The translations under genes were made by a program, and so were the position numbers. A DNA stretch of 64,000 nucleotides from Cavia porcellus (Eukaryota > Chordata > Mammalia > Rodentia > Caviidae): positions 27,622,001 to 27,686,000 of the forward strand of contig NW_026947496.1 of NCBI RefSeq assembly GCF_034190915.1, written 5' to 3'. Below are positions 34,201-40,739 of the stretch, in pieces. Position 1 is the stretch's first letter. Every line of letters begins with the position of its first letter. Under the pieces are notes generated by a model, which worked only from the letters and a program-made list of their open reading frames with translations, had not been told where the DNA came from and did no database searches.

Positions 34201-36217
34201 TCATGTATCTGTAGACATAGATATCCTTAAATATTCATTAGGATTTTGCCTGATAACTACTGAAGAAAGGCACCTGTGTCATAAATTTTTAAACTCCTAA
34301 TGATTAAAAAAGCTGAGGACAGGCCTGTAATCGCGGCACTGTGTGAAGCTGAAGTAGGAGAGTCATAAGTTCAAACCCAGCCTGGGCAATTTAGAGACTT
34401 ATTGAGTTGGTCTCAGTAATAAAGGGCTAGGCATGTGGTACAGTGTAAAACACACAAATACCTAAGATGAATAAGTAGTAAAAAACTGGGTATTGCCATT
34501 TGCATTTGTTCCTCTTTGGCACACTTCTGTGTTTTCCACCATTTCAACTGTACAGCGCATAGAGCTGGAAGGTGCTTCAGAAATCAGTAAGAAGTTTCAC
34601 CCTTAAAGAGGACTGAGGGGTAGAGTGAACCACTCGTATTTTATTTATAGCAGAGCTGGGATAAAACCTAAGTCTGAGTTTCTTTCTCCTGGTTTCCTGA
34701 CTCCCTTTTAGCAATAATTGTGTAATGTAAATAACACTAGACTATTATGGGAGTGTGAGTCTAGGCCAGACTGCTAAGAGGTGAGCTCTGAAACTCTCTA
34801 GAATGTTCTCTCATCTGTAAAATAAAAGAAATGAACCCAGTGACCTCTAGTATCCATTCATATTTTAAAATCCTCTGACCATAGACTCTGGCCTGCTATA
34901 TATTTTGCTCTGACAAATTTTCATGTTTTATTTGCAATCTTGTTATTCTTGGTAACTTCTGGAGACAGTAACTGCAACATACTATTACTTTTATTTAAAA
35001 AGTATACCTTAAATGAACCTAAAATTGTTAAATATTGTATTATGAACTGTTTCTCATTTTGCATGTACTAAATATAATCCCAAATTATAATTTATTCAAG
35101 AATCAAATCCTTTGGCTAAGAGAGCTCTTACTTGTTCTTACTACACAAGCTAAGAATGGTAACTATGTGAGGTGATGGATATTTTAATTAGCTTGATTGT
35201 AGTAAGCATTTCACAATGCACATATGTATACGTGCACACATGTTACATAAAACACTACACTGGCAGGGTGGCCAGCACTTATAGTCCCAGCCACTTGGGA
35301 GGCTAGGGCAGGAAAATTATAAGTCTGAGCCCAGCCTAGGCAATTTAGCAAGACCCTACGTCAAAATAAAAAGGGCTGGGCCTCTCGGGGTCCAATCCCC
35401 TGGATGGATGGTTGGATGGACAGAAAGCAAGGAAGGAGGTAAGGAAGGGCAGACCACATTGTACATCTCAAATTTATTCATTTTTGTCAATTACACCTCA
35501 ATAAAACCATAGAAGTTTTTAAGCTACAGTGTTTGTGCTGCCACCCAGCTATATCTAAGTAACTCTACCTGAGGCTGGTGACACCTGTTGTGTAGCCCTC
35601 GCCTGCCCAAATCCCACCATCACTCTGCTTGGAACGCCGATGATCACTTGCTTCCTTGACTTCCCTGAAGCTGAGCACCTTTAAAACCACCTGACACATA
35701 GGACCCACTCCTCTGACCACAGCAGGCCCTCTAACACACGGAAATGCCCGTCCTTGGAAACGTAAAACAACACAAAGGAATTCCTCTCTCCTACCATATT
35801 CCTTCCCCTCCTCTCCCATTCTTCCAGGTCAGCTTCCCTGCAGCCTCCCCTCTATTCGGGTCCCCAGCATCTCCCACCCAGAGTGACACCCAGCAACGCC
35901 ATGGCCAAGGGCACATCAGCTCTCCTGCTCATCTGGCCCTCCCGAACCCACCTGTCCTTCCCCATCCCTGATGACCCCACTCCTGGCTTTTTTTTGCCAC
36001 CATCGGGCTGCTCAGCCCAGTGGGGAACACAATAGCAATACAAGGGGCAGGGTTTTCAATCTCTTAACGTCTCTTGACAGATTTCCTGCTCCTTGTATAA
36101 CACAAGACCCCCGGACTCACCTATCTCTATGTGTGTCGAAAGGCCGCACGATGAACTGGGAGGGCAGAGAAAAGCCAGCAGGAGCAGCAGGCCAGACCAC
36201 AGCCAGAGCGCCGACAT
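263..36217 (-). CDS. GPLD1: GPLD1, GPI-specific phospholipase D (exons 1-15, 3' part outside window)
   Basis: The gene encodes a secreted plasma enzyme that hydrolyses the inositol-phosphate bond of GPI anchors and releases anchored proteins. Fifteen exons on the minus strand join in frame into 482 codons with no stop, about 57% of the roughly 840-residue family length. Residues 1-23 form a hydrophobic leucine-rich signal peptide, and the mature chain probably starts at Cys24. Residues 24 to about 300 form the zinc-dependent catalytic domain. The four histidines reported as essential in the human enzyme (29, 125, 133, 158) are all present at the same numbers. From about residue 365 begin the FG-GAP beta-propeller repeats with calcium-loop motifs DLNQDGHGD (389-397) and DFNKDGAPD (458-466). 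All boundaries are GT-AG with consistent phases. Remaining exons lie left of position 1. Nothing suggests a pseudogene: introns, phases and key residues are intact. Confidence 0.97.
374..2571 (-). other. GPLD1 intron 14, no recognisable element
   Basis: The open frames here are short, lack family resemblance and have no supporting splice signals. I see no clear SINE, LINE or RNA gene in these 2.2 kb. Confidence 0.6.
2572..2758 (-). CDS. GPLD1: GPLD1 coding exon 14 (FG-GAP calcium loop)
   Basis: This 187-nt exon encodes residues 383-445. It contains the calcium-loop motif DLNQDGHGD followed by [12 protein letters not shown] and RVYLIYG, a complete integrin-type FG-GAP repeat. It has acceptor TTCCCAAG and donor GTGAGG. 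Confidence 0.97.
3418..3441. repeat. Interstitial telomere-like repeat (CCCTAA)4
   Basis: Four perfect CCCTAA units lie in GPLD1 intron 13, far from any chromosome end suggested by the gene content. Read on the minus strand they are TTAGGG, the vertebrate telomere unit. Confidence 0.9.
3829..3876. repeat. Poly-A followed by AAAG repeat
   Basis: About 24 A residues are followed by five AAAG units. It could be the tail of a decayed retroelement on the plus strand. Confidence 0.8.
4128..4267 (-). CDS. GPLD1: GPLD1 coding exon 13
   Basis: This 140-nt exon encodes residues 337-382 ([17 protein letters not shown] to PYARLG) plus two bases of Trp383. It has acceptor ATTTCAG and donor GTATGT. PYARLGW begins the first FG-GAP-like blade. 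Confidence 0.96.
4409..4815. repeat. Approximately 150-bp tandem repeat, about 2.7 copies
   Basis: Three diverged units start near 4411, 4561 and 4713, each opening with an ACAGG..TTC-like motif and containing TCTTCAAAATAG.TGTCCAT (units 1 and 2; unit 3 diverged). Each of the first two ends in an A-rich AAAACAAA tract. The period is 150-152 bp. It lies in GPLD1 intron 12. Confidence 0.8.
5480..6110 (-). mobile_element. LINE-1 fragment (3' ORF2 / 3' end)
   Basis: The sequence reads on the minus strand as a diverged LINE-1 3' segment, with the familiar pyrimidine-rich inverse pattern on the plus strand. All frames are broken. Located in GPLD1 intron 12. Confidence 0.75.
6727..6847 (-). CDS. 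GPLD1: GPLD1 coding exon 12
   Basis: This 121-nt exon encodes residues 296-336, including [23 protein letters not shown] and DSWTP. It links the catalytic domain to the propeller. It has acceptor TTTAACAG and donor GTGAGA. N-linked glycosylation sequons NLT and NYT are visible. Confidence 0.96.
7080..7167 (+). mobile_element. ID-type SINE
   Basis: A tRNA-like body with GGCTCAGTGGTAGAATGC (A box) and GAGTTCAATCC (B box) is followed by a 12-base A tail. It lies antisense to GPLD1 in intron 11. Confidence 0.85.
7440..7612 (-). mobile_element. B1-like plus ID SINE (dimer-like), minus strand
   Basis: On the minus strand a 7SL-like unit (ending near 7612 with the inverse of CTGTAACCCCAGC) is followed by an ID-like unit with CTGGGTTCAGTCC near 7440-7465. 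Confidence 0.7.
8435..8500 (-). CDS. GPLD1: GPLD1 coding exon 11
   Basis: This 66-nt exon encodes residues 274-295 ([20 protein letters not shown] onward) plus two bases. It has acceptor CCCCCAG and donor GTGAGT. Phase 2 entry from exon 10 is required and holds. Confidence 0.95.
8884..9006 (+). mobile_element. B1-like SINE
   Basis: A 7SL-derived body with ACATGGTGGTGCATGCC, a CTGAGGACTG variant of the central motif, GAGTTCAAGG and a CTGTCTC end leads into a long A tail. Confidence 0.85.
9190..9275 (+). mobile_element. Truncated B1-like SINE
   Basis: It contains GCACCTGTAATCCCAGCC and GGGAGGCTGAGGCAGGAGG, typical 7SL-derived sequence, and then degenerates. Confidence 0.75.
9594..10203 (+). 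mobile_element. Endogenous-retrovirus-like solo LTR
   Basis: A segment of about 610 bp with TG and CA termini, a TATA-like TATAAAAA at 10009 and a polyadenylation signal AATAAA at 10093-10098. The spacing fits a U3-R-U5 layout. The ends and U5-like part resemble the element at 39.17-39.75 kb. No internal retroviral coding region is adjacent. Located in GPLD1 intron 10, antisense to the gene. Confidence 0.6.
10290..10420 (+). mobile_element. Degenerate B1-dID-type SINE remnant
   Basis: A GTGAGACCCTGTTCTAAA fragment and a linker are followed by an ID-like GGGGGTGCAGCTCAGTGC ... GGGTTCACTCC unit. Confidence 0.55.
10540..10850 (+). mobile_element. Possible LTR-like fragment
   Basis: A promoter-like stretch with CCATGGGTT and CAATAAAACTG (polyadenylation signal) is followed by about 60 bases resembling an LTR U5 end. 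The family was not identified. Confidence 0.35.
11370..11605 (-). mobile_element. MIR element
   Basis: The plus strand reads as an inverted MIR: AACATTGTAAGTGCTTACTA, then CCCATTCAACAGATGAAGA, then a decayed core. MIR is an ancient mammalian tRNA-derived SINE. Confidence 0.75.
12741..12880 (-). CDS. GPLD1: GPLD1 coding exon 10
   Basis: This 140-nt exon encodes residues 228-273 plus two bases, from [11 protein letters not shown] to FMLENGT. The correct donor is GTGAAT at 12740. An earlier GTACC at 12747 would break the frame into exon 11. Confidence 0.95.
12973..13000 (-). CDS. GPLD1: GPLD1 coding exon 9 (28-nt microexon)
   Basis: This 28-nt exon completes Met218 and adds YGEMLAVSK. It has acceptor TTGTAG and donor GTAAAG. 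The frame only continues to exon 10 if this microexon is included, and its peptide matches known GPLD1 sequences. Confidence 0.93.
13218..13325 (-). CDS. GPLD1: GPLD1 coding exon 8
   Basis: This 108-nt exon encodes residues 182-217 (starting [17 protein letters not shown]) plus two bases. It has acceptor TTTCTCAG and donor GTAAGT. The match to the family is close throughout. Confidence 0.96.
13425..13515 (-). mobile_element. MIR fragment
   Basis: CCCATTTTACAAAGAGGGAAA is the inverted MIR core; the flanks are decayed. Confidence 0.45.
15093..15270 (+). mobile_element. B1-dID dimeric SINE
   Basis: A 7SL-like left unit (GCATGCCTGTAATCCCC, GAGGCTGAGGCAGAAG, CTCTGTCTCAAA) is joined by an A-rich linker to an ID-like right unit (GGGATATAGTTCAGTCCG, AGGTTCAGTTTCC). 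Such dimers mark several rodent lineages. Confidence 0.8.
15271..15329. repeat. (GGAA)n microsatellite
   Basis: About 14 GGAA units continue the tail of the B1-dID element just upstream. Confidence 0.95.
15420..16650 (+). mobile_element. Old LINE-1 ORF2 fragment
   Basis: An A-rich plus-strand segment with degraded reverse-transcriptase-region similarity, for example around 16020-16120 and 16340-16500. Frames are broken throughout. It is interrupted downstream by a B1-like SINE. Confidence 0.6.
16658..16803 (+). mobile_element. B1-like SINE with internal duplication
   Basis: A full 7SL-derived body with GTGGTGGCGCATGCCTGTAAT. The segment AGCCTGGGCTATGTAGTGAGT is repeated in diverged form as AGCCTGAACTGCATAGCAAGA, the internal tandem duplication typical of rodent B1 elements. 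Confidence 0.85.
17039..17093 (-). CDS. GPLD1: GPLD1 coding exon 7
   Basis: This 55-nt exon encodes residues 164-181 ([18 protein letters not shown]) and two bases of Trp182. It has acceptor GTGCTGCAG and donor GTAAGA. Confidence 0.95.
17723..17771 (-). CDS. GPLD1: GPLD1 coding exon 6 (His158)
   Basis: This 49-nt exon encodes residues 148-163 plus one base ([16 protein letters not shown]). His158, the fourth histidine needed for activity in the human enzyme, is present. It has acceptor TTTCTCAG and donor GTACTG. Confidence 0.94.
18516..18626 (-). CDS. GPLD1: GPLD1 coding exon 5 (His125 and His133)
   Basis: This 111-nt exon encodes residues 111-147, containing [15 protein letters not shown]. 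His125 and His133 are catalytically required in the human enzyme and are both present. It has acceptor TTATAG, donor GTGAGT, and phase 0 on both sides. Confidence 0.97.
19380..20595 (-). mobile_element. LINE-1 3' fragment(s)
   Basis: Minus-strand LINE-1 ORF2 C-terminal and 3' sequence. The plus strand shows inverse motifs such as GGGAAATTACCCAGAAGGGG and AACTCTTTACATGTTCTACA. It may comprise more than one insertion, with a junction near 19540. Located in GPLD1 intron 4, same orientation as the gene. Confidence 0.75.
20735..20832 (-). CDS. GPLD1: GPLD1 coding exon 4
   Basis: This exon encodes residues 78-110, with [20 protein letters not shown] in the catalytic domain. It has acceptor TTCTTCAG and donor GTAGGT. 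It completes Gly78 from exon 3 and ends in phase 0. Confidence 0.96.
21976..22123 (+). mobile_element. B1-like SINE
   Basis: A diverged 7SL body with CTATAATCACAGTACTCAGG, the internal duplication (two CCTGG...CATAGTGAG copies), and a 17-base A tail. Confidence 0.8.
22245..22632 (+). mobile_element. MaLR-type LTR fragment
   Basis: It carries the characteristic MaLR 3' pattern: a GGACTGAAACCTCC..GAACT motif, CTAAATAAACCC with a polyadenylation signal, then a CATTTTGTCTCAGCAATGACA end resembling MLT/MST-class LTRs. Located in GPLD1 intron 3. Confidence 0.65.
23868..23893 (-). promoter_or_regulatory. Duplicated 5' splice site of GPLD1 exon 3
   Basis: The 13-mer GTAAGATTTGCAG occurs twice in tandem directly after exon 3 (23893-23881 and 23880-23868 on the minus strand). 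Each copy begins with a strong donor, GTAAGA preceded by CAG. The upstream donor keeps the frame. Confidence 0.85.
23894..23972 (-). CDS. GPLD1: GPLD1 coding exon 3
   Basis: This exon encodes residues 52-77 plus one base, including EHQDAYQAG and [11 protein letters not shown], which are family hallmarks. The acceptor is CTCTCCAG after a pyrimidine tract. The donor GTAAGA is duplicated exactly 13 bases downstream (see findings). Confidence 0.95.
24750..25340 (+). repeat. Interspersed repeat with ATTGG array, copy A
   Basis: This segment aligns by eye with 55745-56340 in ALDH5A1 intron 6. Shared landmarks include a GAGCTTTTCAGAGCTAGC-like stretch, GCAACCTGCTCTG, then spaced ATTGG motifs at 25187, 25211 and 25233, and a CAATCAGGCCAGACATC end. 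It may be an LTR of an unassigned retroelement; the family was not identified. Confidence 0.6.
26696..26775 (+). mobile_element. ID-type SINE
   Basis: GTGGGGTGCGGCCCAGTGG and TAGAGCACTTGCCTGGCATG are an ID-like A-box region; CTGGGCTTCATCC is a decayed B box. Confidence 0.75.
27366..27443. repeat. (CA)n microsatellite
   Basis: An imperfect CA tract becomes a pure run of about 24 units at 27396-27443. Confidence 0.95.
27530..27690 (+). mobile_element. Diverged B1-like SINE
   Basis: GCTGGGAGAGGTGGTACACTCC, TGTAATG and CTGTCTCTG remain of a 7SL-derived body, followed by an AATA-rich tail. Confidence 0.6.
27883..28033 (+). mobile_element. B1-like SINE
   Basis: A well-preserved body from GCCAGGCATGGTGGTGCAC to GCAAGACCCTGTCTCAAA with the B1-type internal duplication. 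Its A tail has expanded into the AAAG tract. Confidence 0.9.
28034..28206. repeat. Long (AAAG)n polypurine tract
   Basis: About 170 bases of almost pure AAAG/GGAA lie between two B1-like SINEs. The lysine/arginine- or phenylalanine/leucine-rich open frames across it are artefacts of the repeat. Confidence 0.95.
28218..28364 (+). mobile_element. B1-like SINE
   Basis: The second B1-like copy beside the AAAG tract: TGGTGGTGCATGCCTGTAAT, GGGAGGCTGAGGCAGGAGG, internal duplication, A tail. Confidence 0.9.
28600..29045 (+). mobile_element. LINE-1 3' fragment
   Basis: Plus-strand LINE-1 3' sequence with the end-of-ORF2 pattern (TATATGTCCATCAACAGATG then GTGGTATTTACACA). Frames are broken. Confidence 0.75.
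30400..30488 (+). mobile_element. ID-type SINE
   Basis: GGGTGTACTCAGCAGTATAA, CACCTGCCTGGCAAACGCAA and GAGTTCAATTCCC are a full tRNA-like ID body with an A-rich tail. Confidence 0.85.
30572..30652 (+). mobile_element. ID-type SINE
   Basis: GGGCTGGGGATTTAGCTCAG with a CGTTCGATCCC B box is followed by an A-rich tail. It lies just upstream of a LINE-1 fragment. Confidence 0.88.
30660..31500 (+). mobile_element. LINE-1 ORF2 3' fragment
   Basis: A plus-strand LINE-1 end with the GTTGGTGGGAATGTAAACTA motif, TTTGATCC..G.ATTCC.CTCCT (the [13 protein letters not shown] region) and a decayed 3' UTR. The exact right end is uncertain. Confidence 0.75.
32020..32450. mobile_element. Mariner-derived palindromic element, copy A
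   Basis: The left arm (about 32025-32160) is the inverse complement of the right arm (about 32290-32450). TTTATTACAGTAAAAG on the left matches CTTTTACTGTAATAAA on the right, and TTTCTGAAGCA matches TGCTTCAGAAA. The right arm resembles the end of a mariner-family transposase gene. The central part is about 130 bp. Located in GPLD1 intron 2. Confidence 0.7.
32548..32717 (+). mobile_element. B1-like SINE
   Basis: ACATGGTGGCACACGCCTGT, CCCAGCACTGGGAAACTGAG, the internal duplication and GTGAGACCTG are present, followed by a T-run joining further SINE-like sequence. Confidence 0.8.
32754..32803. repeat. 50-bp direct repeat, copy 1 (3' of exon 2)
   Basis: Fifty bases from GCCTACACAAGGAATC to GGCACAAA are identical to 33753-33802. 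The segment itself resembles the inverted 3' part of a SINE. Confidence 0.85.
32902..32957 (-). CDS. GPLD1: GPLD1 coding exon 2
   Basis: This 56-nt exon encodes residues 33-51 ([19 protein letters not shown]), closely matching the family. The acceptor is TTTCAG. The donor GTCAGC is weaker than usual, with C at +3. A 50-bp perfect direct repeat lies on each side of this exon (see findings). Confidence 0.93.
33160..33245 (+). mobile_element. MIR fragment
   Basis: ACCTTGAGTAAGTTACTTCA and CAGTTTCCTATATAAAG match the MIR core. Confidence 0.5.
33644..33722 (+). mobile_element. ID-type SINE with perfect target-site duplication
   Basis: A complete ID body (GGCTGGGGATTTAGCTCAGC, TTGAGTTTGATCCCCGG) with an A tail. 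The 20 bases at 33624-33643 are repeated exactly at 33723-33742, a target-site duplication from LINE-1-driven insertion. This indicates a fairly recent insertion. Confidence 0.95.
33753..33802. repeat. 50-bp direct repeat, copy 2 (5' of exon 2)
   Basis: Identical over 50 bases to 32754-32803. It lies in GPLD1 intron 1, just past the target-site duplication of the ID element. Confidence 0.85.
33882..34065 (+). mobile_element. B1-dID dimeric SINE
   Basis: A 7SL-like left unit (GCCCAGGTGTGGTGGTGCC, GGGAAACTGAGGTAGGAGG) and an A-rich linker are followed by an ID-like right unit (GGGCTGGGGATATCACTCAG). Confidence 0.82.
34312..34445 (+). mobile_element. Diverged B1-dID-type SINE
   Basis: GGCCTGTAATCGCGGCACTG, AAACCCAGCCTGGGCAATTT and a short ID-like GGGCTAGGCATGTGGTACAG remnant. 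Confidence 0.65.
34635..34890. mobile_element. Possible MIR fragments
   Basis: GCAGAGCTGGGATAAAACC near 34652 (inverted orientation) and CTCATCTGTAAAATAAAAG near 34812 (forward) match MIR-core pieces. They are too decayed to delimit. Confidence 0.35.
35265..35402 (+). mobile_element. B1-dID-type SINE
   Basis: CACTTATAGTCCCAGCCACT, TTGGGAGGCTAGGGCAGG, AAGACCCTACGTC and an A-linker are followed by a truncated ID-like GGGCTGGGCCTCTCGGGG unit. Confidence 0.7.
36121..36217 (-). CDS. GPLD1: GPLD1 coding exon 1 (signal peptide)
   Basis: This exon encodes residues 1-32 plus one base. The ATG at 36217-36215 opens MSALWLWSG, matching the start of known GPLD1 proteins. A leucine run and the cleavage region before Cys24 form the signal peptide. 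The exon ends in THIEI followed by the first base of Gly33, with donor GTGAGT. His29, essential in the human enzyme, is present. The reading frame stays open upstream to 36301, but homology places the start here. Confidence 0.95.
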
Positions 36218-36900
36218 GCTGTCATTCCCTGGGGGCCTCTCCGGTGACAGGGAGCCTTCCAAGCTGCAACAGGGCTGTGACTCCGGGATCCAGGCACACA
36301 CCAGGTCCTTCCCTGTGCGCAGGTCACTGACACGAAACCAAGCCTTATTTCAAAATAATATTGCTTTCCAATGCAGTGAACTGCTTAACTACTGTTTAGC
36401 TTCAGGAGAACAGCAAACAAACTCTGCCTGCCCGGAGGAGGGAAGAAGCCATCCAATGAACCCGAAGGCTTCCAGCCAGGAGCCCTGCATCTTCTGATTA
36501 AACTATTCCCCAGCTCTCACTGAAGCACGAGATTCGAATGGAGATGCAAGCAAAGTTGTCCCCACACCACATCTCTCCAGCTTCTAAAACAAAACACTCA
36601 CCTGTGGCTTTTGGCAGTCACTGTATCAGACCGCCTCCCTTTGCTCAGGCGACAGCTTCTGTGCTCTTCAGCATGCTGATCAGGTCGCTCTGCTTCTTCT
36701 GGGAGGCCAAGTGAGGGCTGGGAAAGCTTTTATGGTGATCAGTTGGAGCCGGCTTCTCTCTCAGTATTTGGCAACAGATACCAACACCTGTGAGATTACA
36801 CAAGCCTAACCATTCCTGGTCTCCCACCTCTGGAGCTTCCAATAGGGCTGATCTGCAGCCTGTTGCCAGGTCAGACTCCTGCAGCCCAATCACAGGTTCC
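36218..36900 (-). promoter_or_regulatory. GPLD1: GPLD1 5' UTR and upstream promoter region (approximate)
   Basis: The transcription start cannot be fixed from sequence. The region upstream of the start codon is not a CpG island, unlike the ALDH5A1 promoter, which fits a regulated, tissue-restricted promoter. No convincing TATA box was found. Confidence 0.35.
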
Positions 36901-38205
36901 CATTCCCCTCTGGAGGGGGAAGGGAGAGGGCAGAATTGGGCCAGGAAACACAGCTTTGGAAAAAGCTAGACTCAGAATATACCTGTCAGGAGTATCCAAG
37001 CAACAGCACTAAATCCATGAGAAAAATTTAGGTCAAGCTTTTCATAGAAATGATGTTGATCTTAAAGTTCAAATGATGTGTTAAAAGCCAGAGAAGAACT
37101 CCTAAAAGACAGGAGGAAATGGTATTTGTTTGGGGGCTAATACAGTACAAGGGCTGTACACTCTTAGCCACAGGCAAAACCCCAGAAAATTAATACTGGG
37201 AGCAACAGGGACCTCTGCTTCTAACTACTTAGGCCAGAGGCCATAAGCTTGTATACTATTTGTTTAACATAGTATGACAAATTTAGGCCAATTCTTCTTA
37301 AAATAAGAAAAATCACATAGAAAGGTAGATTTCAAGATCTCTCAAAAACAAAACCAAGAGAACTGCCCTCCTGAACTGACACCAGAGGTTATGACAGTCA
37401 GCTAGAGTCAAAGTCCTAGCCAGCTGGCTCCTTCACAGAGGACACCCTGGTCTCCTCCTGTCCTGCTGTCTGCAGGATGCCTGCATACTTCTGCATCTCT
37501 CTGGCCATCAGAGGCCCTGGGTCTCTGAAAGCCTGAGGGTGAGATGGCGACACTCACAACTGGGAGCTTTGGGGAACTCAGTAACCATGGTAACAGTGAA
37601 AGTCATCCAGCAGCAAAATAGGCTACCCGGGAGGAATCCCAGCAGAAAAAACAAAACCAGCCCATTCGGAAAGCACCAGGAAAAGAGCTGTTATTCTCTC
37701 TATACAGTGTTAACCCCCAATTTCTAGGGTGTAATTTTGTGTGTAAAGTTCAGAGTGATTTAATTTACAAATGTAATAGAATAGGAGGGAATTATTCACT
37801 TGGTATAACACGATGGATACAAATCTGGGCACAGTATTGTTTGAACATTTATGAAGTTTTTATTACTTTTATAGCTATGAAAACACTAAAACTATGACTA
37901 ATAGGAAGCTGAAATACAACCTATAGAATTAAAGAAACTACCTCACAAATAATAAGAATATGGAAATAGCTGCCTTTCTATTTCACAGTCCCTTTTCTAA
38001 TCCAGGTGGCTTTGCTATAAATGACAGCTTGATTCTATCTATTAGTTAGGGATCTTTTGCAATGCAGCACAAGTTGAAAACCAAACAGTTGTGTTAGGAG
38101 CATGTGTGTGCATGTATGTGTGTGTTGGGTGGGGTACACATTTCACTTGCATCTCTATTGTGTTACCTTCTCTCTATCCAATGCGGCATTGTGCAGGTTA
38201 TTAAA
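36901..38205. other. Intergenic stretch without recognised element
   Basis: Between the two genes; I see no coding potential, RNA gene or clear transposon here. Confidence 0.55.
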
Positions 38206-38211
38206 AATCTC

Positions 38212-38330
38212 AGCTGGGCCTAGTGCTCCATGCCTGTAATACCAGCACTTGGGAGGCTGAGGCAGGCTGATTGCTGCATGTCTGAGACCAGCCTGAACTA
38301 CATAGTGAGACCCTACCTCAGAAAGAAAGA
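38212..38330 (+). mobile_element. B1-like SINE
   Basis: CAGCTGGGCCTAGTGCTCC, TGCCTGTAATACCAGCACT and GTGAGACCCTACCTCAG are present. The tail is an AAAG/ACAG microsatellite (38321-38372). Confidence 0.85.
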
Positions 38331-38388
38331 AAGAAAGAACAGACAGACAGACAGAAAGAAAGAAAGAAAGAGAAAAATAAAAAAGAGA

Positions 38389-38600
38389 AGCATGGGATAT
38401 GGCTCAGTGGTACAGCATCTGCTTGGCAATTACAAGGCCCTAAGTTCAATTCCTAGTACCACGAAAAAAATTTTTTTTAGTAATAAAATAAAAGAAAAAA
38501 ATTTTAAAGGTGGGAGCCAGGGATATAGATAGCTCAGGGCCACAGTGCCTGCCTGGCAAGCACAAGGCCTTGAGTTTGATTCCTCATACCAAAAAATAAA
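38389..38600 (+). mobile_element. Two adjacent ID-type SINEs
   Basis: The first (38389-38470) has GGGATATGGCTCAGTGGTAC and AAGTTCAATTCC. The second (38515-38600) has GGGATATAGATAGCTCAGGG and GAGTTTGATTCC with an A-rich tail. Confidence 0.82.
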
Positions 38601-38634
38601 ATTAAGTAATTAATTAAATAAATAGAATCTCCAT

Positions 38635-38755
38635 CTCTCCATTTCCTTATCTATAAAGTGGAAGCAATAATAGTACCTGCTAAGCAAATATGAAAAGTGT
38701 TTAGAATAGTGCCAGAGGAGCAGTAAGTATTCAATATATGTGAATCCTTATCATT
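38635..38755 (+). mobile_element. MIR fragment
   Basis: CTTATCTATAAAGTGGAAGC, AATAATAGTACC and AGTAAGTATTCAATATATG match the 3' half of MIR. Confidence 0.6.
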
Positions 38756-38799
38756 CCAAAGGAAAGATTCACCACTGATTTCTATTAAGTAACTGTCTC

Positions 38800-38915
38800 C
38801 TCTGTTGGTGTTTTGTTTTGTCTTGTTTTGTGTTTTTGCCACGGCTGCAGACAGCATCCTGGGCCTCATGCATGCTACGTAAAGTGATTTATCACTGAGC
38901 TCCACCTCCAGCTCA
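38800..38915 (-). mobile_element. ID-type SINE remnant, minus strand
   Basis: On the plus strand a T-rich tail is followed by GCATCCTGGGCCTCATGCAT and TTTATCACTGAGCTCCACC, an inverted ID body. Confidence 0.65.
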
Positions 38916-39171
38916 CTTGTTGAATTTTTTTCGACAAAGAAAAAAGTGTTTCACACACAGATAGTCAGCACAAAGACTTCTGTAACAATTTAGATAGGAG
39001 CATAAGGAAAAATGCATGAGGCTTTGAAGTGAAGGTAGGTCTCTTTGTGCAGGGAAATAAGATATAATGTCCAAAATCTTTTTGAGATAAAGCAGGCAAT
39101 TCCAGCTCACTTCTGCTCAATTCCAATATATTTCTGTCATCATAATATCACAGACAGCCAAGTTAGGTAGA

Positions 39172-39748
39172 AATATTTTAGGCAGTTACGCAGGGCTAGG
39201 CTCTCAAAGGACTCAGTGCAGAGAATAAGAACACATCAGAACTGGGGCTGGAGGCACATTCCTTGAAGGCCAGGCCTCGAGAGAAAGATGGAATGATAGA
39301 CGAGACCTTTATAGTTCCCGGAAGGATAAACAATATTACCTGGTCCAATAAAATCTAGAGCGGCATCAGCCATCTGGGTGGGTGACCAGGACCTCCTCAC
39401 CCATTTCTTCCAAAAAGATCCTTGTTCTCTCCATGCATACTTGCGAGGCGACTTGCTTCCTATTGAACCAACATCACCTAAGTAGCTGTACTTGTAATCT
39501 TATTGGTTGATTATGGTTTTGTCCCCCATTGTACCCACCTTGTGATTTTGCTCTACACACTTCCTTTGAAAAGTGAGCTCATTGGCAATCCTTTCTCCTC
39601 CTGTCTCTCTCAGGAGCTGTCTCCCTCAGCAAAATTCCCTACTCTTAACCCCCATGGTTCCTTAGAATTCATTCTTCAGTGTTGGGGAACACAAACTCAG
39701 CACATCTGATATCTAGCAGGCTGGAGTCATATTTTCCTTCTATCATTT
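39172..39748 (+). mobile_element. Endogenous-retrovirus-like LTR
   Basis: It shares landmarks with the LTR at 9.6-10.2 kb: a GGCAG...CAGGGCTAGGCTCTC start and a TTAACCCCCATGGTTCC / ATTCATTCTTCAGTG part near the end. There is no adjacent retroviral coding sequence. It is about 4.5 kb upstream of ALDH5A1, same strand. Confidence 0.55.
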
Positions 39749-39779
39749 GGAGGTCCTATATCAATAGGGCCATTACAGC

Positions 39780-40735
39780 AAGTAGGGAAGAAAATGATTA
39801 GGTGTGGGTGTGGATGGGGTGTGCCCAAGACAGGACAGGCTAAGGAGAACAGGAGAGGTCCCTGTCACCCAGAGGTCTTGTTCTATAGGTCCAGGGAGCA
39901 CACACAGCCAGGCTGGGGGTAGGGGGAGCTCATGGGGACCCCCTAGAATTCAGACAGGAGCTAGGAGGGAACTATTCCCATGGTGCACGGGAACTTGGAG
40001 TGACCACAAAACAATGAGGGAAGAGAAAACCACAGTACAAGTTTTTCAGGCTGTGGACCCTTCTGCCATTGCGAGGACCCTTCCCTCACCAAATTTTATG
40101 TCTGCAGTGGTATAGAGATTAATATGTTAATATTACATCTAAGTTCATTTTTTCCTCTGATTTTATAAGAAATGAAACACTTGTACTCTAAAAGGTATTT
40201 TGGACCCTAATATCGCACCTACTGACTATGCTGGATGGATAAGGGGACTGGGCACTGTTCCAAACAGATTCTTAAAAAGATAATCAGACTCATTTTGGAG
40301 CAGGATATTCACAACTGACTGCTTTTCTGGTCTTAGCAGACTTGAGGCTTCAAACTGAATGCCTTTCCTCCATCCAAGTAGAAATAGATTATTGGTAATG
40401 CGACCTCTGCAGGTAGTAGATCTGAACACCCCAGCTCCCCAGTCCTGGTTGACAGCCCCTGGGAGCTCTGGATCAGAACTTTGGGAGACTACCGAGTGAC
40501 TGTTGAACTCACACACACACACGCAAGATTAAACTCTGCTGTGAACCACGGCTGCCAGCCGGAACTGGCACAAAACGGACGACATACAGCTCAGCAGAAG
40601 TCAGAGTCAACAGTTCAAGGACAGACCTTGATTGTGTGGTTTGCACAAGAGTCCAGTGTTGGGGACCACAAACTCACAATGGCTAATTTTGCATTCTTCC
40701 CTAAGAAATAAATGGAGGCTTGGGATGATTGTTAT
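39780..40735. other. Intergenic stretch without recognised element
   Basis: It holds only short unrelated open frames and a CA run near 40511. It could be internal sequence of a decayed LTR retroelement, but I saw no protein similarity that would support this. Confidence 0.4.
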
Positions 40736-40739
40736 CACT

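Noticed and set aside
36645..36893. Separate small minus-strand gene upstream of GPLD1
   Set aside because: The open frame has no family resemblance and no clear splice or start context. It could at most be 5' UTR.
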